NCBI RefSeq assembly: GCF_016906305.1
Contig: NZ_JADDOL010000005.1
Location: 62,001 to 126,000, forward strand
DNA: 64,000 nt
Direction: 5' to 3'
Origin: Alloalcanivorax marinus
GTDB lineage: Bacteria > Pseudomonadota > Gammaproteobacteria > Pseudomonadales > Alcanivoracaceae
Shown here: positions 51,457-60,315 of the stretch, piece after piece
Layout: each line of letters begins with the position of its first letter
Numbering within the stretch: position 1 is the stretch's first letter
Notes under the pieces: generated by a model
Database searches by the model: none
What the model was told of the DNA's origin: nothing
What the model saw: only the letters and a program-made list of their open reading frames with translations
Program-made: the position numbers and the translations under genes

Positions 51457-52128
51457 ATGAAGCGATTTTTTCTTTCCGTACTGGGCTTGCTGGTGATCGC
51501 CGCCCTGGCGTCCCAGCTCTGGTACCTGGGGCTGGTGCTGCAGCTGCGCGGCCAGAACCCGAAGGACACCGCCTTCATGGAGCGCGCCCGCGCCCATGGC
51601 CAGGTGAGCTACCAATGGCGCGATTACGAGCACATCGCCGACGACCTGAAGCGCGCGGTGCTGATCTCCGAGGACGCCCGCTTCGTGGAGCACTCCGGCT
51701 TCGACTGGCGCGGCATCCGCCATGCCATGGAGCGCAACGAGGAAGCCGGCCGCCCGGTGGCCGGCGGCTCCACCATCACCCAGCAGCTGGCCAAGAACCT
51801 GTTCCTGAGCTCGGAAAAAACCTATACCCGCAAGCTTCAGGAAGCCCTGATCGCGGTGATGCTGGAGCTGTCCCTGTCCAAGCAGCGCATCCTGGAGCTG
51901 TACCTGAACACCGCCCAATGGGGCAACCGGGTGTTCGGCGCCCAGGCCGCGGCGCGCCACTATTTCGGTGTCGACGCCGACCAGCTGTCCCCGGCCCAGG
52001 CCGCGCAGATGGCCGTGCTGCTGCCCCGCCCCAGCTATTACGACGTGCGCGGTACCACCGACTACGTGCAGCAACGCACGCTCTGGATTCAGGAGCAGCT
52101 GCCCCTGGTGCGTATCCCGTCGCCTTGA
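51457..52128 (+). CDS. mtgA: Monofunctional peptidoglycan glycosyltransferase MtgA
   Basis: Polymerises lipid II into glycan strands without transpeptidation. 223 residues. N-terminal membrane anchor (FFLSVLGLLVIAALASQLW). Glycosyltransferase-51 motifs: ISEDARFVEHSGFDW, AGGSTITQQLAKNLFL, RKLQEALIAVMLE and KQRILELYLNTAQWG. ATG at 51457. Confidence 0.95.
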   Translation: MKRFFLSVLGLLVIAALASQLWYLGLVLQLRGQNPKDTAFMERARAHGQVSYQWRDYEHIADDLKRAVLISEDARFVEHSGFDWRGIRHAMERNEEAGRPVAGGSTITQQLAKNLFLSSEKTYTRKLQEALIAVMLELSLSKQRILELYLNTAQWGNRVFGAQAAARHYFGVDADQLSPAQAAQMAVLLPRPSYYDVRGTTDYVQQRTLWIQEQLPLVRIPSP

Positions 52129-52188
52129 ACTTGTCGGGCGCGCGGGACTCTGTGTTCCGTGGCCCTGTGAAATTCTGGAGACCGCCGT

Positions 52189-53262
52189 ATGAGACCGTTC
52201 CGGTTACTCGTCCCTCTTGTGTTCCTGCTCACCGCCTGTGACGACCCGGCACCGCCCGCCGCCCCCGAGCAATCCACGGAGGTGCCCGCCGAAGCCCCGG
52301 CCACCCAGGCCCGTGAGGGCCTGGCCGGCATCTGGCGCCCGGCCGGTGACAGCGAACTGAACGCCCTGGTGCTGGAAGACGACGGCCAGCTGTATCTGGT
52401 CAATGGCGGGCCCCGCCGGGGCCTGCGCTGGGAGAAAACCGACCAGGGCGCACTGGCCCTGCACTACCTGGACGACGGCGGCCTGATCGTCGACCAGACC
52501 CTGACCGCGACCCTGGACAACCCGGCCCTGACCCTGGAGGGCGACTCCCCCTTCGCCGGCGAATACCGCCGCGACGCCACCGACATCGGCACCGTGGAAG
52601 GCCGCCTGATCCTGCCGGAGGACGCGGCCATACCGGAAACCGGGGTGGTGGTGCTGACCCTGCGCGACCTGTCCGGCGGCGACAGCGCGCCGCTGGCCCA
52701 GCGGCTCACCCGCCTGACCCTGGAGGGCGACCTGGCCCAGCCCTTCCGTCTCTATTTCGACCAGAGCCGGGTGGCCGCCGACCGCCGTTACGGCCTGGAC
52801 GCCCGCGTGCTCGCCGACGGCGCCACCCTGTTCGCGATGCCCGCGCCCCTGCGCGTGCTGGACGACGGACAGCGTCCGGTGACCCTGCCGCTGAGCCCGG
52901 CCAGCGCCAACGCCGGCCTGGAAGACACCTACTGGAAGCTGCTGCAGGTGGAGGGCCGCCCGGTGCCGGCGCCGGAGGGGCAGAATCGCCAGGCGCACCT
53001 GGTGTTCCATGACCAGCAAGGGGAAGTGAAGGGCAACACCGGTTGCAACACGCTCAGCGGGCGCTACCAAAGCGAAGGGCAGCGGCTTACTCTTGAGAAC
53101 CTGACCAGCACGGAAATGGCCTGCGCCGGCGACAATGTGGCCGAGGGATTCATGGACGTGCTGAACCGCACCCGGCGTTTCCAGGTGGAAGGCCAGCGCC
53201 TCAATCTCTATGACGGTGAAAACGGTCTGCTGGCGGTGCTGCGGGCGGAGTACCTCTATTAG
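52189..53262 (+). CDS. Lipoprotein with YbaY-like and META (HslJ-like) domains
   Basis: 357 residues. Lipoprotein signal MRPFRLLVPLVFLLTACDDP, with the lipobox Cys at residue 17. A Pro/Ala/Glu linker is followed by an NlpE-like region (LAGIWRPAGDSELNALVLEDDG) and a YbaY-type part (GRLILPEDAAIPETGVVVLTLRDLS). The C-terminal META domain (TYWKLLQVEGRPVP, GNTGCNTLSGRYQ, LTSTEMACAG, LNLYD) carries the HslJ signature. Probably an envelope-stress lipoprotein; function unproven. Confidence 0.85.
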   Translation: MRPFRLLVPLVFLLTACDDPAPPAAPEQSTEVPAEAPATQAREGLAGIWRPAGDSELNALVLEDDGQLYLVNGGPRRGLRWEKTDQGALALHYLDDGGLIVDQTLTATLDNPALTLEGDSPFAGEYRRDATDIGTVEGRLILPEDAAIPETGVVVLTLRDLSGGDSAPLAQRLTRLTLEGDLAQPFRLYFDQSRVAADRRYGLDARVLADGATLFAMPAPLRVLDDGQRPVTLPLSPASANAGLEDTYWKLLQVEGRPVPAPEGQNRQAHLVFHDQQGEVKGNTGCNTLSGRYQSEGQRLTLENLTSTEMACAGDNVAEGFMDVLNRTRRFQVEGQRLNLYDGENGLLAVLRAEYLY

Positions 53263-53285
53263 GAACCTGTATCGGGAAACCCTCT

Positions 53286-53987
53286 ATGCGCGTCCACTAT
53301 CTGTCCCATGTACCGTTCGAAAAACTGGGAACCATGGCCGGCTGGCTGGAGCGTCAGGGCCACACGGTGAGCGGTTCGCGGCTCTATCACGGTGACCCGC
53401 TGCCGGACCCGGACCAGTTCGACGCCCTGATCGTGATGGGCGGCCCCATGGGCGCCGACGACGAGCAACGCTATCCCTGGCTGGACGGCGAGAAACGCCT
53501 GATCGCCGCCAGCCTGGAACGGGACCGCAAAATACTGGGCGTGTGCCTGGGCGCGCAGATCATCGCCCGGGTGCTGGGCGCGCCGGTGACCCGTAACCCG
53601 CAGCGGGAAATCGGCTGGTTCCCGGTGCAAAGCACCGAGGCCGGCCGCGCCGACCCGATCGGCGCGGTGTTCGACGACGGCCAGCCGGTGCTGCACTGGC
53701 ACGGCGACACCTTCGCCATTCCCCACGGCGCCGTCCATCTGGCGCGCAGCTGGGGCTGCGAAAATCAGGCGTTCCGCTACGGCGAGCGGGTGCTGGGCCT
53801 GCAGTTTCATCTGGAGCTGGCGCCGGACAACGTGCGCGCCCTGTGCCACGAATGCGCGGACGAACTGCGCGATGGCGGCCCCTGGGTACAGAGCGAAGCG
53901 GAAATGCTGGCCCACCCGCCGCTGTTCGACGACGCCCGCCGACGCCTGAACCGCTTGCTGGAAGTCTTCCTGCCGGAGCCCGGCTGA
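53286..53987 (+). CDS. Class I glutamine amidotransferase-like protein
   Basis: 233 residues. Nucleophile Cys in ILGVCLGAQIIARVLGAP and His in GLQFHLELAP, followed by the Glu. Similar to GuaA N-domain-like stand-alone amidotransferases. Synthase partner unknown. Followed by a terminator shared with leuA. Confidence 0.88.
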   Translation: MRVHYLSHVPFEKLGTMAGWLERQGHTVSGSRLYHGDPLPDPDQFDALIVMGGPMGADDEQRYPWLDGEKRLIAASLERDRKILGVCLGAQIIARVLGAPVTRNPQREIGWFPVQSTEAGRADPIGAVFDDGQPVLHWHGDTFAIPHGAVHLARSWGCENQAFRYGERVLGLQFHLELAPDNVRALCHECADELRDGGPWVQSEAEMLAHPPLFDDARRRLNRLLEVFLPEPG

Positions 53988-54080
53988 AGGAAGCAGCCCA
54001 CAGCGCCGAGGCTCGCTGCTAAGCGGCTCAGGGCGCGCCCCCGCTGGAGGGGACTTCCGCCAAAGCGCGATGAACCAAAA

Positions 54081-54114
54081 AAAGCCCGCCCCTCTTTCGA
54101 AGGGCGGGCTTTTT
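54081..54114. terminator. Bidirectional terminator between amidotransferase and leuA
   Basis: AGCCCGCCC (54083-54091) pairs with GGGCGGGCT (54102-54110), flanked by a run of A and a run of T. It serves both convergent genes. Confidence 0.85.
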
Positions 54115-54136
54115 CGTGGCCCGGGGGCCGTTCCGG

Positions 54137-55822
54137 TCAGGCCCGGGCGCGGGCCGGCTGCTCGGCCTCGGAGGCCGCCACCCGGCCGGCGGCGGACAGA
54201 ATCGCCTGCAGCGCGGCGGCGGTGGTGTCCGCCGCCAGGGCCACGGCGCTCTGCACCTGCTCGCCCACCTGCACCCGCACACAGGCCATGGCGTTGGCCT
54301 CGGTGTTGTCGCCGAGGGAGTACTCGTCGAACGCCTCCACCCGGATCTGCCAGCCGTGGCGACGATTGAGCGCGTCCACCAGGGCACCCATGGCGCCTTC
54401 GCCGCGACCTTCCAGGTCCACCGTGGCCCCTTCCTCGTCGCCGACGCTGATGCGCGCCCGCACGCCGTCGTCGGCGCGGTGCAGGTCGTAGGAACGCAAC
54501 GTCCAGCCCGCCGGCACGTTCAGGTAGTCGCCGTTGAAGCGGCGGTGAATCCGCTCACCGGTGATCTCGCCACCGTCTTCCTCGGCGTCCTGCTGCACCA
54601 CCATGGCCAGTTCCTGCTGCAACCAGCGCGGCAGGCTGATGCCGAAGTCCCGCTCCAGCACATGGGCCACGCCGCCCTTGCCGGACTGGGAGTTGATGCG
54701 CACCACTTCCTCGTAGCGGCGGCCCAGATCGTGCGGGTCGATGGGCAGATAGGCCACGCGCCAGATGTCGCCCGGGGTATAGCGCGCCAGGCACTTGCGG
54801 ATGGCGTCCTGGTGGCTGCCGGAGAAGGCGGTGAACACCAGATCCCCCGCATAGGGATGACGCGGGTGGGTGTCGATCTCGGTGATCTCTTCCACCAGGG
54901 CGCGGATTTCCTTCATGCGCGAGAAGTCGATCTCCGGATCGATGCCCTGGGCGTACAGGTTCATACCCGCGGTCACCAGGTCCATGTTGCCGGTGCGCTC
55001 ACCGTTGCCGAGCAGGGTGCCTTCCACCCGGTCGGCGCCGGCCATCACCGCCAGCTCCGCGGCGGCCACGCCGCAGCCCCGGTCGTCATGGGTGTGCACG
55101 CTGATCAGCACGTGCTCCCGGTAGCGGATGTTCTCGTGCACCAGTTCCACCTGGTCGGCGAACACGTTCGGCGTGCTCACTTCCACCGTGGCCGGCAGGT
55201 TGATGATCACCCGCTGGCCCTGGTCCGGACGCCACACTTCGTTGACCGCGTCGATCACCTCGATGGCGAAATCGGTCTCGGTGGCACTGAAGGTCTCCGG
55301 CGAATACTGGAACGACCATTCGGTGTCCGGCTGTTTGGCGGCGGCGTCACGCACCCACTCGGCGGACTTCACGGCGATCGCCTTGCAGCCCTCCTTGTCC
55401 ACGTTGAACACCTGCTCGCGGAAGGTGGGCGAGGTGGCGTTGTAAATGTGCACCACCGCCTTCTTGGCGCCCTTGAGGGACTCGAAGGTGCGCTCGATCA
55501 ACTCCTGGCGGGCCTGGCTGAGCACCTGGATGTGCACGTCGTCGGGCACCAGGTCTTCCTCGATGAGGGCGCGGCAGAAGTCGTAATCGATCTGGCTGGC
55601 GGACGGGAAACCCACTTCGATTTCCTTGTAACCGAGCTCCACCAGCAGCTTGAAGAAGCGTTTCTTCTGGGCCACCGACATGGGCTTGATCAGCGCCTGG
55701 TTACCGTCGCGCAGGTCCACCGCCGCCCATAGGGGGGCTTTCTCGATGCGCTTGGACGGCCACTGGCGGTCCGGTTTGTCGATGGTGGGGAAAGGCGCGT
55801 ACTTGCGATGATCGAAACTCAT
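54137..55822 (-). CDS. leuA: 2-isopropylmalate synthase
   Basis: First committed step of leucine synthesis. 561 residues, the longer LeuA type found in Pseudomonas. Catalytic barrel starts WAAVDLRDGNQALIKPM (substrate and metal Asp), GFPSASQIDYDFCRALIEE. HTHDDRGCGVAAAELAVMAGADRVEGTLLGNGERTGN is the signature. C-terminal allosteric domain from about residue 430 (RISVGDEEGATVDLEGRGEGAMGALVDALN). Divergent from an Lrp-type regulator, with a hairpin in the leader. Confidence 0.97.
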   Translation of the reverse strand: MSFDHRKYAPFPTIDKPDRQWPSKRIEKAPLWAAVDLRDGNQALIKPMSVAQKKRFFKLLVELGYKEIEVGFPSASQIDYDFCRALIEEDLVPDDVHIQVLSQARQELIERTFESLKGAKKAVVHIYNATSPTFREQVFNVDKEGCKAIAVKSAEWVRDAAAKQPDTEWSFQYSPETFSATETDFAIEVIDAVNEVWRPDQGQRVIINLPATVEVSTPNVFADQVELVHENIRYREHVLISVHTHDDRGCGVAAAELAVMAGADRVEGTLLGNGERTGNMDLVTAGMNLYAQGIDPEIDFSRMKEIRALVEEITEIDTHPRHPYAGDLVFTAFSGSHQDAIRKCLARYTPGDIWRVAYLPIDPHDLGRRYEEVVRINSQSGKGGVAHVLERDFGISLPRWLQQELAMVVQQDAEEDGGEITGERIHRRFNGDYLNVPAGWTLRSYDLHRADDGVRARISVGDEEGATVDLEGRGEGAMGALVDALNRRHGWQIRVEAFDEYSLGDNTEANAMACVRVQVGEQVQSAVALAADTTAAALQAILSAAGRVAASEAEQPARARA

Positions 55823-55922
55823 GGGTTGCTCCAGATTGTGTTGTTTTGCCGGGTTGGCCTTGGCGTTGGGCCGCGACCGGGATCACCGGTGGGGCGCGGC
55901 GTGGCGCCGGAAAATCGGTCCC

Positions 55923-55948
55923 GGTTCCCGCCCGGTAAGGCGGGAACC
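55923..55948 (-). promoter_or_regulatory. Hairpin in the leuA leader
   Basis: GGTTCCCGCC and GGCGGGAACC form a 10-bp stem with a six-base loop, about 100 bases before the leuA start. I see no Leu-codon-rich leader peptide, so classic attenuation is not supported. It may bind a regulator or be a structured 5' leader. Confidence 0.4.
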
Positions 55949-56100
55949 CGACCGACCGCGAGGCGACTTGTGATCGTCTCGCGGCACAGGAACCAGTCTA
56001 GGCATCCGCACCGACAATGTGCTTGCTTTTTTCTTCTTATTTCGCCACCTTCCGCAATGTTCCGCTTTTTATTTTAATGATTCCGAGGTTTTGTTGCGCC

Positions 56101-56589
56101 ATGGAGAAAAAACTCGCGAAACTCGACCGCACCGACGTGCGCATCCTCGACGCCTTGCAACGCGACGGCGGCCTGACCAACCAGCAACTGGCGGAGCAGG
56201 TCGGCCTGTCGCCCTCGCCCTGCTCCCGGCGGGTGCAGAAGCTGGAGGAAGCCGGCGTCATCCTGCGCCGGGAAACGGTGCTCGACCCGCGCCGGCTGGG
56301 GCTGGATCTGACCGCCATGATCCAGATCAGCATGGACCGCCACACCCCGGAGCGCTTCGCCAACTTCGAAGCCACGGTGGCCGAGTACCCCCAGGTGCAG
56401 CAGTGCTATCTGGTCACCGGCCAGGAAGCGGATTATCTGCTCAAGGTGGTGGTGCCGGACATCGACCAGTACCAGCAGTTTCTGCTCAACAAGATCACCC
56501 GCATCGAAGGCGTCACCGGGGTGCGTTCCAGTTTCGTGATGCGGCGGGTGATCGATACGTCGGCGCTGCCGTTGACGTACATGGATTGA
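56101..56589 (+). CDS. Lrp/AsnC-family transcription regulator
   Basis: 162 residues. N-terminal helix-turn-helix: LDRTDVRILDALQRDGGLTNQQLAEQVGLSPSPCSRRVQKLEEAGVI. C-terminal RAM ligand domain: TPERFANFEATVAEYPQVQQCYLVTGQEADYLLKVVVPD. Typical length. Divergent from leuA, so leucine-responsive control of leuA or branched-chain pathways is likely. ATG 56101 chosen; an upstream in-frame extension is non-homologous. Confidence 0.93.
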   Translation: MEKKLAKLDRTDVRILDALQRDGGLTNQQLAEQVGLSPSPCSRRVQKLEEAGVILRRETVLDPRRLGLDLTAMIQISMDRHTPERFANFEATVAEYPQVQQCYLVTGQEADYLLKVVVPDIDQYQQFLLNKITRIEGVTGVRSSFVMRRVIDTSALPLTYMD

Positions 56590-56736
56590 GTTGAAAGTTA
56601 AAAGTTAAAAGTTGAAACGCGGGCGGGCGCCGGGAAGCTGGCCCGCCGTGCCCGCGCTTATGGCACCGAGCTGCCCGCCGTCTGTCCATTTTGGCCAGCG
56701 CCGCCCGTTCAACTTTTAACTTTCAACTTTTAACTT
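56590..56736. repeat. Inverted heptamer-repeat cluster (first)
   Basis: The left arm (56590-56618) is built of AAAGTTA-type heptamers. The right arm (56707-56736) carries their complements (TAACTTT). Together they could pair over about 20 bases around a GC-rich 90-base centre. It lies directly after the Lrp stop. Same unit as the pair at 57988-58078. Confidence 0.75.
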
Positions 56737-56771
56737 GCCCCTTTTCTCATCCCCCCTGCTACCCTGGCCCC

Positions 56772-57233
56772 ATGAAGCGTTTACTGATCGTTGCCCATGC
56801 CCCTTCCCCCAATACCCGCCGGCTTGCCGAGGCGGCGCTGGAGGGCGCGCGCGATGGAGACGTCGAGGGGGTGGAGGCGGTCTGGAAACCGCCCCTGGAG
56901 GCCGGCGCGGAGGACGTCATGGCCTGCGACGGCATCCTGCTGGGCACCACCGAGAACCTGGGCTACATGAGCGGGGCGCTGAAGGATTTCTTCGACCGCA
57001 CCTATTACGCGGTGATCGATGATAAGCAGGGGCTGCCCTGCGCCCTCTATATCCGCGCCGGCCATGACGGCACCGGCACCCGCCGGGGGATTGAGTCCAT
57101 CGTCACCGGGTTACGCTGGAACTGGGTCCAGGACCCGCTGATATGCCGTGGCGAGTGGCGCGATGACTTTCTCGAACCGGTGCGTGAGCTGGGGCTGTAC
57201 CTGGCCGCCGGCCTGGACGCCGGGATTTTCTGA
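56772..57233 (+). CDS. Flavodoxin-like NAD(P)H-dependent reductase
   Basis: 153 residues. FMN-binding start KRLLIVAHAPSPNTRRLAEAAL, then CDGILLGTTENLGYMSGALKDFFDRTYY, typical of short WrbA/flavodoxin relatives. Substrate unknown. Start ATG at 56772. Confidence 0.8.
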   Translation: MKRLLIVAHAPSPNTRRLAEAALEGARDGDVEGVEAVWKPPLEAGAEDVMACDGILLGTTENLGYMSGALKDFFDRTYYAVIDDKQGLPCALYIRAGHDGTGTRRGIESIVTGLRWNWVQDPLICRGEWRDDFLEPVRELGLYLAAGLDAGIF

Positions 57234-57345
57234 ACCGGAAAAGCGCCGTTGCCCACCCTCCTCCGGATTGGGTGTACCCTTGAAATCCGGGTGGCGGGCA
57301 CACACCACTCAATCACGAGTTTCATTTCCCGAGCAGGAGGACAGC

Positions 57346-57966
57346 ATGCGCATCACCGTGGAAGGTATTTCCGAAGGACAACCGATTCCCGGCCAGTTCG
57401 CGTTCGCGGTGCCCCATGCCCAGGACCACATGGCCCTGAGCGACAACCGCAATCCCCGGGTAACGTGGGACGGCGTGCCGGAAGGCACCCGCAGCTTCGC
57501 CGTGGTGGTGGTGGACCCGGACGTGCCGTCCGATGCCAGCAACGTCAATCAGGAAGGCAAAACCCTGGCCGAGGAAATGCCCCGGGTGGACTTCTACCAC
57601 TGGCTGCTGGTGGACATCCCCGCCGAAGTGCGCGAAATCGCCGAGGGCGAGGACTCCGACGGCGTGACGCCGCGCGGCAAGAGCACCGGCCGGGTGGAGA
57701 AAGGCGTGCGCGGCGCCAACGACTACACCGACTTCATGGCCGGCGACCCGGACATGAAAGGCGTCTACGGCGGCTACGACGGCCCCTGCCCGCCCTGGAA
57801 CGACGAGCGCCTGCATCACTACACCTTCACCGTCTATGCCCTGGACGTCACCAGCCTGGGCCTGGACGGCGACTTCCGTGGCGGCGACGTGATGAAAGCC
57901 ATGGAAGGGCACATACTCGACCGCGCCAGTGTTACCGGCACCTATACGTTGAAAGCGAACGTTTGA
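57346..57966 (+). CDS. YbhB/YbcL-family (PEBP) protein
   Basis: 206 residues of the phosphatidylethanolamine-binding/Raf-kinase-inhibitor fold. Motifs PRVTWDGVPEGTRSFAVVVVDPDVP, DFYHWLLVDIPAE, GGYDGPCPPWNDERLHHYTFTVYALD. Cytoplasmic, no signal peptide. AGGAGG precedes the ATG. Function in bacteria poorly known. Confidence 0.93.
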   Translation: MRITVEGISEGQPIPGQFAFAVPHAQDHMALSDNRNPRVTWDGVPEGTRSFAVVVVDPDVPSDASNVNQEGKTLAEEMPRVDFYHWLLVDIPAEVREIAEGEDSDGVTPRGKSTGRVEKGVRGANDYTDFMAGDPDMKGVYGGYDGPCPPWNDERLHHYTFTVYALDVTSLGLDGDFRGGDVMKAMEGHILDRASVTGTYTLKANV

Positions 57967-57987
57967 GCCGTCAGCACGGCGATAGCC

Positions 57988-58078
57988 AGTTAAAAGTTAA
58001 AAGTTAAAAGTTAAAAGTTAAAAAAGGGGGAGGCCCGGTCGGGCCTCCCTTTCAACTTTTAACTTTTAACTTTCAACT
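57988..58078. terminator. Heptamer-repeat hairpin and bidirectional terminator between the PEBP gene and bioD
   Basis: The core is GGGAGGCCCG-GT-CGGGCCTCCC (58028-58049). It is flanked on the left by about five AGTTAAA heptamers and on the right by TTAACTTT-type complements, extending the stem well beyond a normal terminator. Serves both convergent genes. Confidence 0.8.
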
Positions 58079-58081
58079 CTC

Positions 58082-58723
58082 CTAGACCACCGTGAACGCC
58101 CCCGGCAAATGCTGCCGCAGGGTGAGCAGATTCTCCTCCCGCACATCCATCTCGCCGAAGCAATTGGCCACCGTCCCCGTGTAGTGCAACCCGTCGGCGC
58201 GGATCGCCTCGGCGGTGAGCAGGGCGTGGTTGATGCAGCCCAGTTTCATGCCCACCACCTGGATCACCGGCAGGTTCAGTTCCACCGCCAGGCCGGACAG
58301 CATTTCCCGGTCGTTGAGGGGCACCCGCCAGCCGCCGGCGCCTTCCACCAGCACCAGGTCCGCCGGGTGGCTGTTGAGGGCGCCGCGCACGTAGCCGGCC
58401 AGTTGCGCCAGGGTGATGCGCCGGTTTTCCTGTTGGGCGGCGATGTGCGGCGCGATGGCCGCGTCCAGGGCCACCGGGTTCACCACCTCATAGGGCAGCG
58501 CCACCGAGGAGGCCGCCATCAGGTTGAGCGCGTCCTCGTTGCGCGGGCCCTCGGCGGTGCGCTCGCAACCGGCGGCCACCGGCTTGAGGCCGTAGCAGCG
58601 CAGCCCGGCGTCCCGGGCCCGTTCCAGCAGACGACAGCCGACCCAGGTCTTGCCCACCTCGGTGTCGGTGCCGGTGATAAAGAACACGCCCTTGAGCACG
58701 GGCAGCGGTGGACGGTCACTCAT
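58082..58723 (-). CDS. bioD: Dethiobiotin synthetase
   Basis: Penultimate biotin step, forming the ureido ring from DAPA, CO2 and ATP. 213 residues. P-loop GVFFITGTDTEVGKTWVGC and substrate region GLKPVAAGCE. VLVEGAGGWRVPLND is diagnostic. Last gene of bioB-F-H-C-D. Confidence 0.96.
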   Translation of the reverse strand: MSDRPPLPVLKGVFFITGTDTEVGKTWVGCRLLERARDAGLRCYGLKPVAAGCERTAEGPRNEDALNLMAASSVALPYEVVNPVALDAAIAPHIAAQQENRRITLAQLAGYVRGALNSHPADLVLVEGAGGWRVPLNDREMLSGLAVELNLPVIQVVGMKLGCINHALLTAEAIRADGLHYTGTVANCFGEMDVREENLLTLRQHLPGAFTVV

Positions 58724-58745
58724 GCGGGGTCTCCTTGAACCCGGG

Positions 58746-59516
58746 TCAGCGTAGGGCGTGCACGAACAGCACCCGCCAGGTCAGCGGCAGGCCGGCGGGC
58801 TGACGGCGCGCTTCGTAGGCGTCGCACATGGCGCGCCAGGCGCGTTTGCCGGTGAGCCCGGTGGCGCCGCCCTGGACATGGTCCACGCCGGTGGCTTTGA
58901 ACGCGCGCACCAGGCTTTTCACGTCCGGGTAGTGTTCGGTGAAGGTCAGGTTTTCGGCGTGCTGAAGACTCAGCCCGGCGCCGGCCAGGGCGCGCCGCCA
59001 GTCCGGTTCCGCCGGCAGCCGGTTGACGTGGGGGCGGCGGTCCGCCGCCGCCCAGCTGTCGGTCATTTCGTGCAGGGAGCCGGCCAGCGGCACCGCCAGC
59101 AACAGCGAGCCCGCGGGCATCAGCACCCGCGCCAGTTCCGCCGCGACCCGCTCCGGCGCACACCATTGCAGGGCGAAGCTGGAAAACACCAGGGCCTGCC
59201 CGGCGTCCGCCAGGGGCAGGCGCTCGGCGTCCGCGCACAGGGGCTGGAAGCGCGGGCCGGTACGGCCGCGCGCCGCCGCCTCGGCGAGCATGGCCGGCGA
59301 CAGGTCCACGCCCAGCCAGCGGCTGGCCGGCCAGCGCGCCTGCTGGGCGCGGGCCAGGGGCGCGGTGGCGCAGCCCAGGTCCAGGGCGCGCTCGCCGACC
59401 AGCTCCGCCGGCGCCATGTCCAGCAGGCTGCGGGCGCAGGCCAGCTGCAGACCGGCGTGGGCGTCGTAGCTGGCGGCGGCGCGCCCGAAGCGCTCGCCCA
59501 CCGCCTGCTTATTCAT
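58746..59516 (-). CDS. bioC: Malonyl-ACP O-methyltransferase
   Basis: Methylates malonyl-ACP to start pimelate synthesis. 256 residues. SAM motif ALDLGCATAPLARAQQ and the family start VGERFGRAAASYDAHAGLQ. SSFALQWCAPERVAAELARVLMPAG is typical. Start MNKQAVG at 59516; a longer reading upstream enters bioH. Overlaps bioH by eight bases. Confidence 0.94.
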   Translation of the reverse strand: MNKQAVGERFGRAAASYDAHAGLQLACARSLLDMAPAELVGERALDLGCATAPLARAQQARWPASRWLGVDLSPAMLAEAAARGRTGPRFQPLCADAERLPLADAGQALVFSSFALQWCAPERVAAELARVLMPAGSLLLAVPLAGSLHEMTDSWAAADRRPHVNRLPAEPDWRRALAGAGLSLQHAENLTFTEHYPDVKSLVRAFKATGVDHVQGGATGLTGKRAWRAMCDAYEARRQPAGLPLTWRVLFVHALR

Positions 59517-60315
59517 CCAGGAAGCGGTGCTGGCGATGGAAGTCATCGACGGCGCGATTGAAGGTATCGGGAGCGGACAGAAACGGCACATGGGCGACCT
59601 GCTCGATCAGCGCCGTATCGCCGCGCTCGTTGAGCAGCGGCTCGACGGCGGCCATCGCCGCCGCCGGCACGATATGATCGCGCTCGCCGAAGATCATGCG
59701 CAGCGGCGGCGTCAGCGACGCCAGGTCCGCGCGCAGGTCGGTGTCGCGCAGGATCGCCAGCCCTTCGCGCAGGGCGCGGTGGGCCGGCAGACCACAGAAA
59801 TAGAGAATCTCCTTGAGGCGGGCCACATCCTGACGCATGGACTCGGCGCCCTTGCAGTTCAGCGCCAGAAAGCGCACCAGGGTGCCTTCGTAGTCCTCCC
59901 GGCACATCTTCTCGAAGGCGTCGAGAATCTCCGGCTTCATGGCCGCCGGCCAGTCGTCGGCGGCGGTGAAGCGGGGCGTGGTGGCCACGGTGACGATGGA
60001 TTGCACCCGCCGCGGTCGGGTCAGGCCCAGGCGCAGGGCCACCAGACCGCCCAGGGACCAGCCCAGCAGATGGGCCCGCTCGGGCATCACCGCCGCCACC
60101 TGGTCGGCCAGAAAGTCCAGGGTGTAGTCGTCGTTGGGCAGCGGGCTCTGGCCCATGCCGGGCAGGTCGATCACCGTGACCCGGAAGTGTTCCAGCAGCG
60201 CCGGCACGATGTCGTCGAACACGATGGCGTGCAGCCCCCAGCCGTGCAGCAGCACGATGTCGCCGGCGTCCTGATCGGCCCGGCCGGTGCACCGGTAGGT
60301 GTTGTGAAAGGGCAT
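59509..60315 (-). CDS. bioH: Pimeloyl-ACP methyl ester esterase
   Basis: Releases pimeloyl-ACP from its methyl ester. 268 residues. IVLLHGWGLHAIVFDD, nucleophile Ser in HLLGWSLGGLVALRL, Asp in IFGERDHIVPA and His in VAHVPFLSAP. Starts within the bioF stop (TGATG). Confidence 0.93.
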   Translation of the reverse strand: MPFHNTYRCTGRADQDAGDIVLLHGWGLHAIVFDDIVPALLEHFRVTVIDLPGMGQSPLPNDDYTLDFLADQVAAVMPERAHLLGWSLGGLVALRLGLTRPRRVQSIVTVATTPRFTAADDWPAAMKPEILDAFEKMCREDYEGTLVRFLALNCKGAESMRQDVARLKEILYFCGLPAHRALREGLAILRDTDLRADLASLTPPLRMIFGERDHIVPAAAMAAVEPLLNERGDTALIEQVAHVPFLSAPDTFNRAVDDFHRQHRFLDE

